Position numbers and translations under genes: made by a program
Notes under the pieces: generated by a model
Database searches by the model: none
Told to the model about the DNA's origin: nothing
What the model saw: only the letters and a program-made list of their open reading frames with translations
Assembly: GCA_052389435.1 (NCBI GenBank)
Contig: JBQTIB010000171.1
Span: 1-22,796, forward strand
From: JBQTKD01 sp052389435
GTDB lineage: Bacteria; Actinomycetota; Actinomycetes; Sporichthyales; Sporichthyaceae
Direction: 5' to 3'
DNA: 22,796 nt
Part shown: positions 1-6,961 of the stretch, one piece after another
Layout: every line of letters begins with the position of its first letter
Numbering within the stretch: the first letter of the stretch is position 1

Positions 1-34
1 GGAGCCCCCCGACTGTGCGGTACTCGACGGTTCG

Positions 35-2707
35 GTGGATCGGCGACGCACCACGGAGGGGAGTGCGTCGGACTGGCCGCTGGTGGGGCGTTCCGTCGAG
101 GCCGCGCGGGTCGCCGCGGCGCTGTCCGGCTCCGGCTCGGCCGGGGGAGTGGTGCTCGTCGGCGGGCCGGGCGCGGGCAAGACGGCGCTGGCGCGCTGCT
201 GCGTCGGCCGGGCCGCGGGGGCCGGCCGACCGACGCTGTGGCTGACGGGCACGGCGGGCACGGCCGACATTCCGCTGGGCGCGCTGGCCGGCGTTCTGCC
301 CGAGCTCGACCCGGCGGCCTCGCCGGAGCAGCTGCTGCACCAGGCGAGCCGGGCGGTGCGTGCCCGGGCGAACGGGCGCGCGCTCGTGCTGGCCGTCGAC
401 GACGGCCAGTGGCTCGACGAGCTGTCCGCGGCGCTGGTCGCGCGGCTGGTCGACGACGGCCACGCGGTGTTGGTCGCCACGGTCCGGGCGGGCACGCCGG
501 TGCCCGAACCGCTGGTGAACCTCTGGAAGAACGGCCGCGTGCAGCGCCTCGAACTCGAGCCGCTGCGCCGCGAAGACGTCGACGAGGTGCTGACGGCGGC
601 GCTCGGCGGGCCCGTCGAGATCGCGACGAGCGGGGAGTTCCTTCGGGTCAGCGACGGCAACCCGCTGTTCGTCCGCGAGCTGTTCCTGGCCGCGCACCGC
701 GAGGGACTGCTGCGCCGGCGGGGCGGATCCTGGTCGCTCGACGGTCCGCTGCCGACCTCGAACCGGTTGGCCGAGGTCATCGAAACTCGGCTCGCCGGGC
801 TCGAGCCGCCGGCCCGCGAGGCGCTCGAACTGCTTGCCGTCGGCGGCGCCCTCCGGTTGGCCCACCTCGAGCGGCTGGTGTCGCTCGACGTTCTCGAAGA
901 CCTCGAGACCGCCGAACTGCTGACGATCCGTCAGGAAGCTGTCGGCGAGCTCGTCGACCTCGGGCATCCGCTCTTCGGCGAGGTGCTGCGCCAGGAGATG
1001 CCGAGTCTGCGGGCCCGCCGGCTCCGCGGGGTTCTCGCCGACGCGTTGGAGTCCGCGGGGGACTGCGACGACGTCGACCTCGAACGCGTCGTCCGCTGGC
1101 GCCTGGCCGGTGGCACGACTCCCGCGGCCGCCTCCCTGCTACGGGTCGCTCGGCGCGCTCTTGCGCGGTTCGACGTCGACCTCGCCCGGCGCACCGCCGC
1201 CGACGCGCACGCCGCCGCGCCGAGCGCGGAGTCCGCGCTGCTGCTCGGACGCGCGCAGTCTCTGTCCGGCAGGCATGCCGAGGCCGAGGAGGTCTTCGCC
1301 GTCGGGGCCGCCCTCGAGGCCGGGGAAACGGACGCGATCGAACTCGCGATGGCCCGCGCCGACAACCTTTTCCACTGGCTCGACCGCCCCGAGGACGGCC
1401 GCGCCGAACTCGCCGAACTCGCGGCCGGCTCCGCGCTCGGCGCCGTGCGCGTCAGTACCCGTTTGGCCAACTACGACCTCTACGACGGACGCCCCGTCGA
1501 CGCCCTGCGTTTCCTCGGCGCTCCGGTCGCCCACGCCGACGCGCGCGTGACCATCGACGCCGGCTGCACCGGCGCCGTGGCCGCGATGAGCTGTGGTCAC
1601 TTCGCGCTCGGCCTCGCGCACCTCGCGGTCGTCGACGCGGCGGTTGAGAATCTCGGCGGCAACGTGTACTCGACGTCGGTCGCGGGCATCGACCTCGCCT
1701 CGCGCTACGCCGCCCGGATGGGCATCGACCTGCACCGCGGCCGGTATGCGGACGTCGTCGAGTTCGGGCTTCGCGCACACCAGGTCGCCTTCGAGGACGC
1801 CTCGCCCACCGCCCGCGGATGGGTCGCGCACCTGCTCGGCGCCGCCCACCTGGCGCAGGGTCGGGTCGCCGAGGCGATCCGTTGGTTCCGGGAGGCCGTC
1901 GCGGCCTCGACGACCATGTCGACCGAGTCGCTGCACCGCATCGTGCTCACCGGCCTGGCCGCGGCGCACGCGTGGGCCGGCGACGTCGACGCCGCCGAGA
2001 AGGCGTTGGCCGGCGTCGACGACCTGCCGGGCCGTCCGCTGCCGCTGTTCGAATCGCACGTCCGTCGCGCCTGCGCCTGGGTGCTCGCGGGTCGCGGCCG
2101 CAGCGCCGAGGCGGCCGAGGAGTTGATCGCCGCGGCGTCCGGCGTGGTGCGCGACGGGCAGTCGCTGGTCTTCGAGGCCGCACTGCTGCACGACGCCGTC
2201 CGAGTCCACCCCGCCGCGGCCGCGCGGGTGGCGGACCGGCTCGGCGAGATCGCCCTGGTGGTCGAGGGACCGCTGACGGCCGCGCGAGCCCTGCTGGCTC
2301 GCGGCCTCGCCGACGGGGACGCCGCCGCGGTGGAGACGGCCGCGCGCGAGTTCGACGCCCTCGGCGCGACGCTGTTCGCCGTCGAGGCCGCGCACGCCGC
2401 CGTCGGCCTGGCCTCGGCATCCGGATCGAGCCGTCGGGCGACGTCGCTGCGTCGCTACGCGGCCGACCTCGCCGCCCGGTGCGGCGGCGCGGCCACTCCG
2501 GGGATGCCCCGCGAGCAGGTCGAGACCGACGGCCTGCTGACCGAGCGCGAGGCCGAGATCGCTCGCCTGGCCGCGGGCGGCCTGGCGTCGAAGGCCATCG
2601 CCGCGCAGCTGTTCCTGTCCCCGCGCACGGTGGACAACTGCCTGGGCCGGGTCTTCGCGAAGCTCGGCGTCACCAGCCGAGCAGAGCTCGCGGACGCCCT
2701 GGCCTGA
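35..2707 (+). CDS. LuxR-family regulator with N-terminal AAA/NTPase domain (LAL type)
   Basis: An 890-residue protein with the LAL (large ATP-binding LuxR) layout. A P-loop GGPGAGKT is at residues 43-50, and a Walker B-like strand (LVLAVDDGQW) lies near residue 120. A long helical, Ala/Leu-rich middle resembles TPR-type repeats. A C-terminal LuxR helix-turn-helix spans about 833-885 (TEREAEIARLAAGG, then SPRTVDNCLGRVFAKLGV). LAL proteins are cytoplasmic transcription regulators that bind ATP and an inducer; the regulon cannot be read from this sequence. The start is a GTG at 35 with no clear Shine-Dalgarno sequence. The frame stays open to the window edge, so the true start may lie further upstream. 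The gene ends 4 nt before the next small gene, suggesting co-transcription. Family assignment is firm; target and ligand are unknown. Confidence 0.9.
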   Translation: MDRRRTTEGSASDWPLVGRSVEAARVAAALSGSGSAGGVVLVGGPGAGKTALARCCVGRAAGAGRPTLWLTGTAGTADIPLGALAGVLPELDPAASPEQLLHQASRAVRARANGRALVLAVDDGQWLDELSAALVARLVDDGHAVLVATVRAGTPVPEPLVNLWKNGRVQRLELEPLRREDVDEVLTAALGGPVEIATSGEFLRVSDGNPLFVRELFLAAHREGLLRRRGGSWSLDGPLPTSNRLAEVIETRLAGLEPPAREALELLAVGGALRLAHLERLVSLDVLEDLETAELLTIRQEAVGELVDLGHPLFGEVLRQEMPSLRARRLRGVLADALESAGDCDDVDLERVVRWRLAGGTTPAAASLLRVARRALARFDVDLARRTAADAHAAAPSAESALLLGRAQSLSGRHAEAEEVFAVGAALEAGETDAIELAMARADNLFHWLDRPEDGRAELAELAAGSALGAVRVSTRLANYDLYDGRPVDALRFLGAPVAHADARVTIDAGCTGAVAAMSCGHFALGLAHLAVVDAAVENLGGNVYSTSVAGIDLASRYAARMGIDLHRGRYADVVEFGLRAHQVAFEDASPTARGWVAHLLGAAHLAQGRVAEAIRWFREAVAASTTMSTESLHRIVLTGLAAAHAWAGDVDAAEKALAGVDDLPGRPLPLFESHVRRACAWVLAGRGRSAEAAEELIAAASGVVRDGQSLVFEAALLHDAVRVHPAAAARVADRLGEIALVVEGPLTAARALLARGLADGDAAAVETAAREFDALGATLFAVEAAHAAVGLASASGSSRRATSLRRYAADLAARCGGAATPGMPREQVETDGLLTEREAEIARLAAGGLASKAIAAQLFLSPRTVDNCLGRVFAKLGVTSRAELADALA

Positions 2708-2711
2708 CAGC

Positions 2712-2954
2712 ATGAACGGCATGACCGCCCCTCGCCAGCTGCACGAACTCAAGCCGGGAGTCGTACTGCTCGAGGTGGCTACCGGCGAGGTGTGGACCAT
2801 CGACCGCGTAGACCGCCCGAACTCCTACGCGCCCGTCGTGGTCCACCTGAGCAACGCGGCGGCGACGCGCACGGCCGACGCGGGCGCGCTGCTGACGGCC
2901 CGAGACGGCGCGGACGACTGGCACTTCGCCCCAGCCCCTCCCGAAGGGCCGTAA
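2712..2954 (+). CDS. Small hypothetical protein, 80 aa
   Basis: An 80-residue protein that I do not recognise. It has no signal peptide, membrane segment or cysteine. The N-terminal half reads as alternating beta strands (KPGVVLLEVATGEVWTIDRV), and the C-terminus is Pro/Glu-rich. Codon bias matches the neighbours, and it starts only 4 nt after the LuxR-type regulator, so it may be translated from the same message. An alternative ATG at 2721 would remove three residues. Its TAA stop (2952-2954) touches the first base of hairpin repeat copy 1. A real gene is likely, given the tight spacing and the terminator-like element directly after it; function is unknown. Confidence 0.6.
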   Translation: MNGMTAPRQLHELKPGVVLLEVATGEVWTIDRVDRPNSYAPVVVHLSNAAATRTADAGALLTARDGADDWHFAPAPPEGP

Positions 2955-2980
2955 CTGTGGGGGCTGTCAGCCGCCACAGT
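2954..2980. repeat. Hairpin repeat copy 1, probable bidirectional terminator
   Basis: A 27-nt imperfect palindrome. Arms ACTGTGGGGGCT and AGCCGCCACAGT enclose the loop GTC, with one G-G mismatch. It lies between the convergent ends of the small gene (2954) and the minus-strand gene (3051), where a shared terminator is expected. There is no T-run, which is common for actinobacterial terminators. The flanks are also conserved: 2946-2983 matches 4211-4248 at 37 of 38 positions. Confidence 0.75.
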
Positions 2981-3028
2981 CATTTCTGGCCGGGTGTGAC
3001 GAGATAATTTGTTGGGAGAGCGGCCTGG

Positions 3029-3048
3029 CGCGCGCATTGAAGCGCGCG
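3029..3048 (-). terminator. GC hairpin downstream of the minus-strand nuclease-like gene
   Basis: A perfect 7-bp stem (CGCGCGC at 3029-3035, GCGCGCG at 3042-3048) encloses a 6-nt loop (ATTGAA). It begins 2 nt past the stop codon of the minus-strand gene ending at 3051. The position suits a terminator or 3' stabiliser for that transcript. It has no U-tract, so this is an inference from structure and place. Confidence 0.4.
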
Positions 3049-3050
3049 GC

Positions 3051-4106
3051 TCAGCCGGTGAGGCGCTGGCCGCGCGCGAACGCGCCCAACAGGCGTGCAT
3101 GCAGTCGCGCCCGATCGTTCAGAAGTTCACGCCAGGTCGTTCGCACGACCTCGTTGTCCGTCCCACGGAGCCGTTCTTCGCGTGCTCGTTGTCGTTCGCG
3201 GACTTCTCGCGGATCTCCGAGCGAACCCAGGTACTTCACGGCGCCGTCGGGCTCGAGGATCGTGCGGAACGGGCGGAAGTAGAGGTCGACTCGGCCGATC
3301 AAGCCGTCGGCGTCGTGAAAGCGAACCTGTAGTTCGGGCTCGGGCAGTCCCAGCTCCCAGCAGACCCACCGCGCCAACGATTCGATGGCCGTTTCGGCCA
3401 GCGGGCTGGCCATCCACGCGAGTTGGAGAGCTTGCTGCCCTCCGGCCCAGGCGCGGCATCGCTCTGCCACGGCGACGAGCTCGTGCTGTTCGAGACCGGC
3501 GCGGAGGGCGGCGTCCGCGACGATCAGCCCGTCGTGGTGCTGCACGTGACGCATCAGGTCGACGGCAGTCCGCGCCAACGACGTGAGTGGCACATTCCGA
3601 TACGTCGCCAGATCTTCCGCGGTCAGCCCGGCGGGCTTCTCCTCCACCCCGGCGCGGAACGCGCGTCGACTGCGGCCGCTGACGAGGTCGATATCTGACG
3701 GTGCGACGGGAAGCCAGGAGGCTCGGGCGACGTCGGACGTCAGCCGGGCAGGTGCATTCGAGTCGGGTTGTGGGCGCGCGATGCCTTTGGCGACGACGAG
3801 ATCGTGCGGACACGGAAGGCCCCACATGCAGCCCGCGCTGCGGAAGCCGGCGACGAGAGCGGGCGGGCGAAGATCTTCCACTCGACGGCCCCGGATCAAC
3901 AGCGCCGCCGCGACCTCCATGGCATGGCGATCCACCTCGTTCGCCTCGCCCCACAGGTCGACCGGCGCGTACACGCCCTCGCGCAGTCGGAGGACTTCGC
4001 CGCGACGGCGCATGGTCCGAACCCGCGCGGCGGTCAGGCCATGCTCGGCGGCTTGGCGCATGCTGAACACGCCGCCCTGCGCGAGGGCCAGCTCGTAGAG
4101 ATCCAT
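3051..4106 (-). CDS. AbiEi-type winged-helix protein with DUF559-like nuclease-fold C-terminus
   Basis: A 351-residue protein of a common actinobacterial family, usually labelled AbiEi antitoxin domain-containing or DUF559. Residues 5-47 form a winged-helix-like segment (GVFSMRQAAEHGLTAARVR, then LREGVYAP). The middle has the family signature VPLTSLARTAVDL (172-184). The C-terminal part fits a PD-(D/E)XK/Vsr-like fold: E242 in AIESLAR, D274 in RVDLYF, and E285/D287 with K291 in ILEPDGAVKY. A DNA-binding or nicking role is inferred; substrate and activity are not known. The ATG at 4106 has GAGGGTG at a suitable distance. No cognate AbiEii toxin (nucleotidyltransferase) gene is adjacent, so a toxin-antitoxin role is not supported here. 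Near-identical 38-nt repeats lie on both sides of the gene. Confidence 0.8.
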   Translation of the reverse strand: MDLYELALAQGGVFSMRQAAEHGLTAARVRTMRRRGEVLRLREGVYAPVDLWGEANEVDRHAMEVAAALLIRGRRVEDLRPPALVAGFRSAGCMWGLPCPHDLVVAKGIARPQPDSNAPARLTSDVARASWLPVAPSDIDLVSGRSRRAFRAGVEEKPAGLTAEDLATYRNVPLTSLARTAVDLMRHVQHHDGLIVADAALRAGLEQHELVAVAERCRAWAGGQQALQLAWMASPLAETAIESLARWVCWELGLPEPELQVRFHDADGLIGRVDLYFRPFRTILEPDGAVKYLGSLGDPREVRERQRAREERLRGTDNEVVRTTWRELLNDRARLHARLLGAFARGQRLTG

Positions 4107-4216
4107 CGCAGCACCCTCGACGGGAAAAGCCTTCTGCGCAGGCGAATCGACAGCTTCGGAGGCCCAGTTGGCGAGTGTCAGCCGGAATGGTTGTCGGGGG
4201 CGGCAAATTTGGGCCG

Positions 4217-4247
4217 TGACTGTGGGGGCTGTCAGCCGCCACAGTCA
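4217..4247. repeat. Hairpin repeat copy 2
   Basis: The same 27-nt palindrome as copy 1, at 4219-4245, identical in sequence. Here the stem gains two outer pairs (TGACTG...CAGTCA, 4217-4247). It lies between the 5' end of the minus-strand nuclease-like gene and the 3' end of the minus-strand subtilase gene. It forms an inverted pair with copy 3. The 28-nt spacer contains a further small hairpin, GCGAA/TTCGC (4252-4256 with 4262-4266). Confidence 0.75.
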
Positions 4248-4275
4248 TCCAGCGAACAAGATTCGCGTTTGTCGA

Positions 4276-4306
4276 TGACTGTGGGAGCTGACAGCCCCCA
4301 CGGTTA
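4276..4306 (-). repeat. Hairpin repeat copy 3, probable terminator of the subtilase gene
   Basis: Read on the minus strand, this is a diverged copy of copies 1 and 2 (arms ACCGTGGGGGCT and AGCTCCCACAGT, loop GTC), with one C-A mismatch and one G-T wobble in the stem. It is in the opposite orientation to copy 2. The TAA stop codon of the subtilase gene (4306-4304) is part of the repeat, so the hairpin follows that coding region directly and is well placed to end its transcript. Confidence 0.75.
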
Positions 4307-5515
4307 TTGGCCTTCCCGGTGGGTTGGGGTTTGCCTGCGACGGGGTTTGACGCGTACGAACACGAAGGTGGCCACGAAGACAGTCGTGCCGAGGAGGGCG
4401 CCCGCGATCACCGGCCACCCGAGAGCCTGCTCCGGTGCGTCCTTCGCCACGAACGGAGCGGGCGAGGCGGTCGGGGTGGGAGTTGGCGCCGGGAGGAGCG
4501 GGTTCGCGTCCGGCCATTGCGCCGGGTCGGAGGCGAGCATTCCGCTCACCGACATGACCCCGAACCCGAGGCCGGAATCCCGTCCCGCCGGCGACGGGGA
4601 GGCCGTCGGCGACTTGGTCGCGGTGCGGATGAGGTTGGTCAGGATCTGATTGCCCGTCGCGTTCGGCCAGCGCTGCATGGCCAACGCCACGCCCCCCGCC
4701 ACCAACGCGGTTGCCTCCGACGTTCCGGTCCGCAGCGCCGCGCTGCGCCACTGCCCGTCGAAGAATCCGCCCATCGGCAGATCGACGCCCGGCGCCGAGA
4801 TCACGAACGCCTCCCGGTTGGCGGCGACGTTGTCGCGCCACGGCTCGGCGTCCGAGGTCGTCGCGGACACCGCGACTACGCCGGGAATAGCGGCCGGGTT
4901 CAGCACGGTGCGGTCGCGGGAGTCCCCGGTCGCGGCTACGACGACGATCCCCGCGTCCAACGCCCGCTTCACCGCGGCGGCCAGCGTCGGGCGCAGGCGC
5001 TCCGAGCCCCCCGCGTAGCCGACGACCCGCACCCCGTCCGCGACCGCCCGATCGAAGGCCAGCGCGGCCCCGTCGACTCCGGAACGCCCGCACCCGACGG
5101 TCTCCTCGGCGTCGCCGACGGCGTACACCCGCAGCGACGCGTCCGGCGCGATCCCGAGTGTGCCGACCCCGTCGTCGGAGTTTCCCTTGCCGGACCCGAC
5201 GATCGCCGCGGCCAGCGCCGTGGTGTGGTCCGCGATCGCGCCCGTGCCGGTCGCCGATCCGCCGCACACGTTCACGACGGGGACGACGTCGCGGCCCTTC
5301 AACTCCGGAACCTCGGAGGCGACCGGGCCGTCGATCAGCCCCACCGTCACTCCCTTGCCCGTGACCTGACGGTGCGCCTCGGCGAGGCCGAGACTGGTGA
5401 ACCACCACGAGCCGGGACCTACCCGAGGTATCGGCGGAGCCGTGGCGGCCGAAGCCGCTCCGCCCCACGCCGTGGCCGCCAACGCCAGCGCGGCGGCCCC
5501 CCGAACCCATCGCAT
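4304..5515 (-). CDS. Membrane-anchored S8 subtilisin-like protease, mycosin-like
   Basis: A 403-residue protein with the mycosin plan. It has a Sec-type signal peptide (about 1-24, hydrophobic ALALAATAW then ASA). The subtilase domain carries candidate triad residues D62 (VGLIDGPV), H97 (ADHTTALAAAIVG) and S266 (RTGTSEATALVAG). A Pro/Thr/Ser linker (about 341-355) leads to one C-terminal membrane helix (about 367-388) and the basic end RVKPRRR. Mycosins belong to type VII secretion systems, but no ESX gene lies nearby, so this copy looks stand-alone. Two motifs are unusual: the His motif is HTT rather than HGT, and the position of the oxyanion-hole Asn (usually AAGN) reads ATGD (D198). The ATG at 5515 lacks a strong Shine-Dalgarno sequence but has a TANNNT box 7 nt upstream, suggesting a leaderless message. 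Family assignment is good; activity is uncertain. Confidence 0.85.
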   Translation of the reverse strand: MRWVRGAAALALAATAWGGAASAATAPPIPRVGPGSWWFTSLGLAEAHRQVTGKGVTVGLIDGPVASEVPELKGRDVVPVVNVCGGSATGTGAIADHTTALAAAIVGSGKGNSDDGVGTLGIAPDASLRVYAVGDAEETVGCGRSGVDGAALAFDRAVADGVRVVGYAGGSERLRPTLAAAVKRALDAGIVVVAATGDSRDRTVLNPAAIPGVVAVSATTSDAEPWRDNVAANREAFVISAPGVDLPMGGFFDGQWRSAALRTGTSEATALVAGGVALAMQRWPNATGNQILTNLIRTATKSPTASPSPAGRDSGLGFGVMSVSGMLASDPAQWPDANPLLPAPTPTPTASPAPFVAKDAPEQALGWPVIAGALLGTTVFVATFVFVRVKPRRRQTPTHREGQ

Positions 5516-5522
5516 CCGCCAG

Positions 5523-5528
5523 ACGTTA
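5523..5528 (-). promoter_or_regulatory. Candidate -10 box for a leaderless subtilase transcript
   Basis: On the minus strand the sequence reads TAACGT, ending 7 nt before the ATG at 5515. This fits the actinobacterial TANNNT -10 element and would start transcription at or next to the start codon. No convincing -35 box is visible. Confidence 0.4.
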
Positions 5529-5540
5529 CCGAGAGTCGAT

Positions 5541-5927
5541 CTAGCTCAGCGCCTCCTCTGGGGCAAGCGCGCGCAATACACAGAATTCGTTGCCGTCCGG
5601 GTCGGCGAGTACCACCCAGGTCGCGTCGGGTCCCTGGCCGACGTCGACGCGCTTGGCCCCCAGCGCCTCGACCCGAACCAGCTCGGCCGCCTGGTCGACG
5701 GGCCGCAGGTCCAGGTGCAGGCGGTTGACGCCACTCTTCGATTCGGGCACGCGCACAAACAGCAGGTCCGGCGAGACTCCGTCCTCGGGACTCCCCGCCG
5801 GCGGCTCGAGGACCACCTCGTGGGGCTCGTCGTAGGTGCGGCTCCAGCCCAGCACCTCCTGCCAGAAGCCGGCCAGGCGCGCGGGGTCGGTGGTGTTGAT
5901 GCACAGGCACTGAATCCGAAGGCTCAT
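5541..5927 (-). CDS. VOC-superfamily (glyoxalase/bleomycin-resistance-like) protein, copy A
   Basis: A 128-residue protein with the beta-alpha-beta-beta-beta pattern of VOC proteins. The first module starts at MSLRIQCLCINTTDPARLAGFW, and the end carries the family signature LADPDGNEFCVL. VOC proteins often use a divalent metal to act on small molecules or bind them for resistance; the substrate here cannot be told. The start at 5927 was chosen over an ATG at 5987 because the longer form overlaps the upstream gene and adds 20 residues outside the fold. The gap to the upstream VOC gene is 28 nt, so the two are probably in one operon. It is clearly paralogous to its neighbour (shared RLHLD.RP.D, DVGQG, ATWV.LADP.GNEFCVLR). 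Confidence 0.8.
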   Translation of the reverse strand: MSLRIQCLCINTTDPARLAGFWQEVLGWSRTYDEPHEVVLEPPAGSPEDGVSPDLLFVRVPESKSGVNRLHLDLRPVDQAAELVRVEALGAKRVDVGQGPDATWVVLADPDGNEFCVLRALAPEEALS

Positions 5928-5955
5928 CCGCGGGCTCTGCCCGGGTCGCGCCGCC

Positions 5956-6336
5956 TCAGGCCACCGGATTACGGGACCGCAGCACACAGAACTCGTTGCC
6001 CTCCGGGTCGGCGAGCGTCACCCACGTGGCCTCGCCCTGCCCGACGTCGGCCAAGGTCGCGCCGAGCTCCAGCAACCGGGAGACCTCCGTGTCGCGGTCG
6101 AGGGGACGGAAGTCCAGGTGCAGTCGGTTCTTGGACTGCTTCGCCTCCGGGACGCGCGCGAACAGCAGCCCCGGCACCAGGTCGGGAGCGGGCCGGATCT
6201 CGAACTCCTCCGGATCGTCGTCGACGACGACCCAGCCGAGCGCCGCGGCCCACCAACGGCCCAACGCGACCGGGTCGCCGGCGTCGACGACGACCTGTTC
6301 CCACTCCAACGACGGCAGCGAACCTCCCGAGTCCAT
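5956..6336 (-). CDS. VOC-superfamily (glyoxalase-like) protein, copy B
   Basis: A 126-residue VOC protein with the same ending as copy A (WVTLADPEGNEFCVLR) and the mid-protein motif RLHLDFRPLDRD. The start at 6336 (MDSGGSLPSLEWEQVVVDAGD) was chosen because the fold begins at LEWEQVVVDA. The open frame upstream of it is low-complexity Arg/Ser sequence that overlaps the end of the preceding gene. It sits in a minus-strand run after the DinB-like gene (29 nt gap) and before copy A. It is probably a homodimeric small-molecule enzyme or binding protein of unknown substrate. Confidence 0.8.
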   Translation of the reverse strand: MDSGGSLPSLEWEQVVVDAGDPVALGRWWAAALGWVVVDDDPEEFEIRPAPDLVPGLLFARVPEAKQSKNRLHLDFRPLDRDTEVSRLLELGATLADVGQGEATWVTLADPEGNEFCVLRSRNPVA

Positions 6337-6364
6337 GCCTGCACCGTGCCCGCAGAGGGCGGTC

Positions 6365-6910
6365 TCAGACCTTCCGGCCGACGAAGCACATGAGTTCGAC
6401 GACGACGTCCGCCCCCGGCGGAGGCTCGACCGCCGGGCCGAACAGCCCCGGCGAGCGGAGTTGGGCGTCCAACGGACGCAGTTGTGCAAGTGCGGCAGCC
6501 GCGGCCTCGGCGTCGATCTGCTCGTCGCCGCCGGTCGCGCGCGCGACGTCCCAGGTGTGGACGAGCATGTCCAGGCACATGAAGCGGCCGACGAAGGTTT
6601 CGAACGGCATGGCGCCGAAGGGTGTCTCCACGGGCGCGGCGGCCTGCGTCGGGTCGAGCAGTGCCTGTTCGACCTGGTTGCGCGCCGTCGACCACTCGGC
6701 GACGACGTCGGTCACCGGACGGGACACGTGCTCGCGGTTGTGCAGTCGGTCCAACGCTGCCCGGGAGTTGCCGATGACGTGGTCCATGACCTGCAGCGCG
6801 GTCCACCCCTCGCACGGCGAGGGGTTGTCCCACGCGTTCGGTCGGGCGGACATGACACGGGCGGTGAGATCGTCGGCGAGGCCGCGGTAGCGGTCGAGAA
6901 TCACGGTCAA
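6365..6910 (-). CDS. TIGR03086-type DinB-fold metal-binding protein
   Basis: A 181-residue protein of the DinB/mycothiol-dependent maleylpyruvate isomerase N-terminal superfamily. The metal site is suggested by H44 in WTALQVMDHVIGN and by H118 with D121 in LVHTWDVARATG, the typical TIGR03086 pattern. In this superfamily a four-helix bundle binds a divalent metal, and some members use mycothiol; the substrate of this member is unknown. The start is set at a TTG (6910) because AGGAG lies exactly 6 nt before it; a GTG at 6904 is the alternative. A longer frame to 7045 would overlap the divergent DUF429 gene and adds non-conserved sequence. It is first in the minus-strand run with the two VOC genes. 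Confidence 0.8.
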   Translation of the reverse strand: MTVILDRYRGLADDLTARVMSARPNAWDNPSPCEGWTALQVMDHVIGNSRAALDRLHNREHVSRPVTDVVAEWSTARNQVEQALLDPTQAAAPVETPFGAMPFETFVGRFMCLDMLVHTWDVARATGGDEQIDAEAAAAALAQLRPLDAQLRSPGLFGPAVEPPPGADVVVELMCFVGRKV

Positions 6911-6916
6911 GGCAAG

Positions 6917-6921
6917 CTCCT
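6917..6921 (-). promoter_or_regulatory. Ribosome binding site deciding a TTG start
   Basis: AGGAG on the minus strand lies 6 nt before the TTG at 6910 and 12 nt before the GTG at 6904. The spacing favours TTG as the initiation codon of the DinB-like gene. Confidence 0.5.
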
Positions 6922-6950
6922 GGGAGGTCGGGCGAGACCTGTCGCGGACT

Positions 6951-6956
6951 AGTCTG
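6951..6956 (+). promoter_or_regulatory. Candidate -10 box for a leaderless DUF429 transcript
   Basis: TAGTCT ends 5 nt before the ATG at 6962 and fits TANNNT. No Shine-Dalgarno sequence precedes this ATG, so a leaderless message is plausible. It lies in the 51-nt gap shared with the divergent DinB-like gene. Confidence 0.4.
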
Positions 6957-6961
6957 CGCCG

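Noticed and set aside
931..2800. Long open frames antisense to or overlapping the LuxR-type regulator
   Set aside because: They result from strong third-position GC bias. Their translations are Arg/Pro/Gly/Ala low-complexity and show no domain.
3051..4106. AbiE toxin-antitoxin system
   Set aside because: Only an AbiEi-like winged helix is present. There is no adjacent AbiEii nucleotidyltransferase, and the C-terminus is nuclease-like, so this is not a toxin-antitoxin pair.
2946..4248. Insertion sequence or composite transposon with the 38-nt repeats as ends
   Set aside because: The repeats are direct copies of a hairpin found elsewhere in the window, no transposase gene lies between them, and no target-site duplication is visible.
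2954..4306. CRISPR array
   Set aside because: The copies are few, irregularly spaced, partly inverted and separated by genes; no cas gene is present.
2825..4321. Short frames beginning MTVAADSPHS or MTVGADSPHG that start inside hairpin repeat copies 1, 2 and 3
   Set aside because: The shared N-terminus is just translation of the repeat. The sequences after it diverge at once and are antisense to, or overlap, real genes.
4304..5515. Type VII secretion locus
   Set aside because: The subtilase is mycosin-like, but no eccB, eccC, eccD, eccE or WXG100 gene is in the window.
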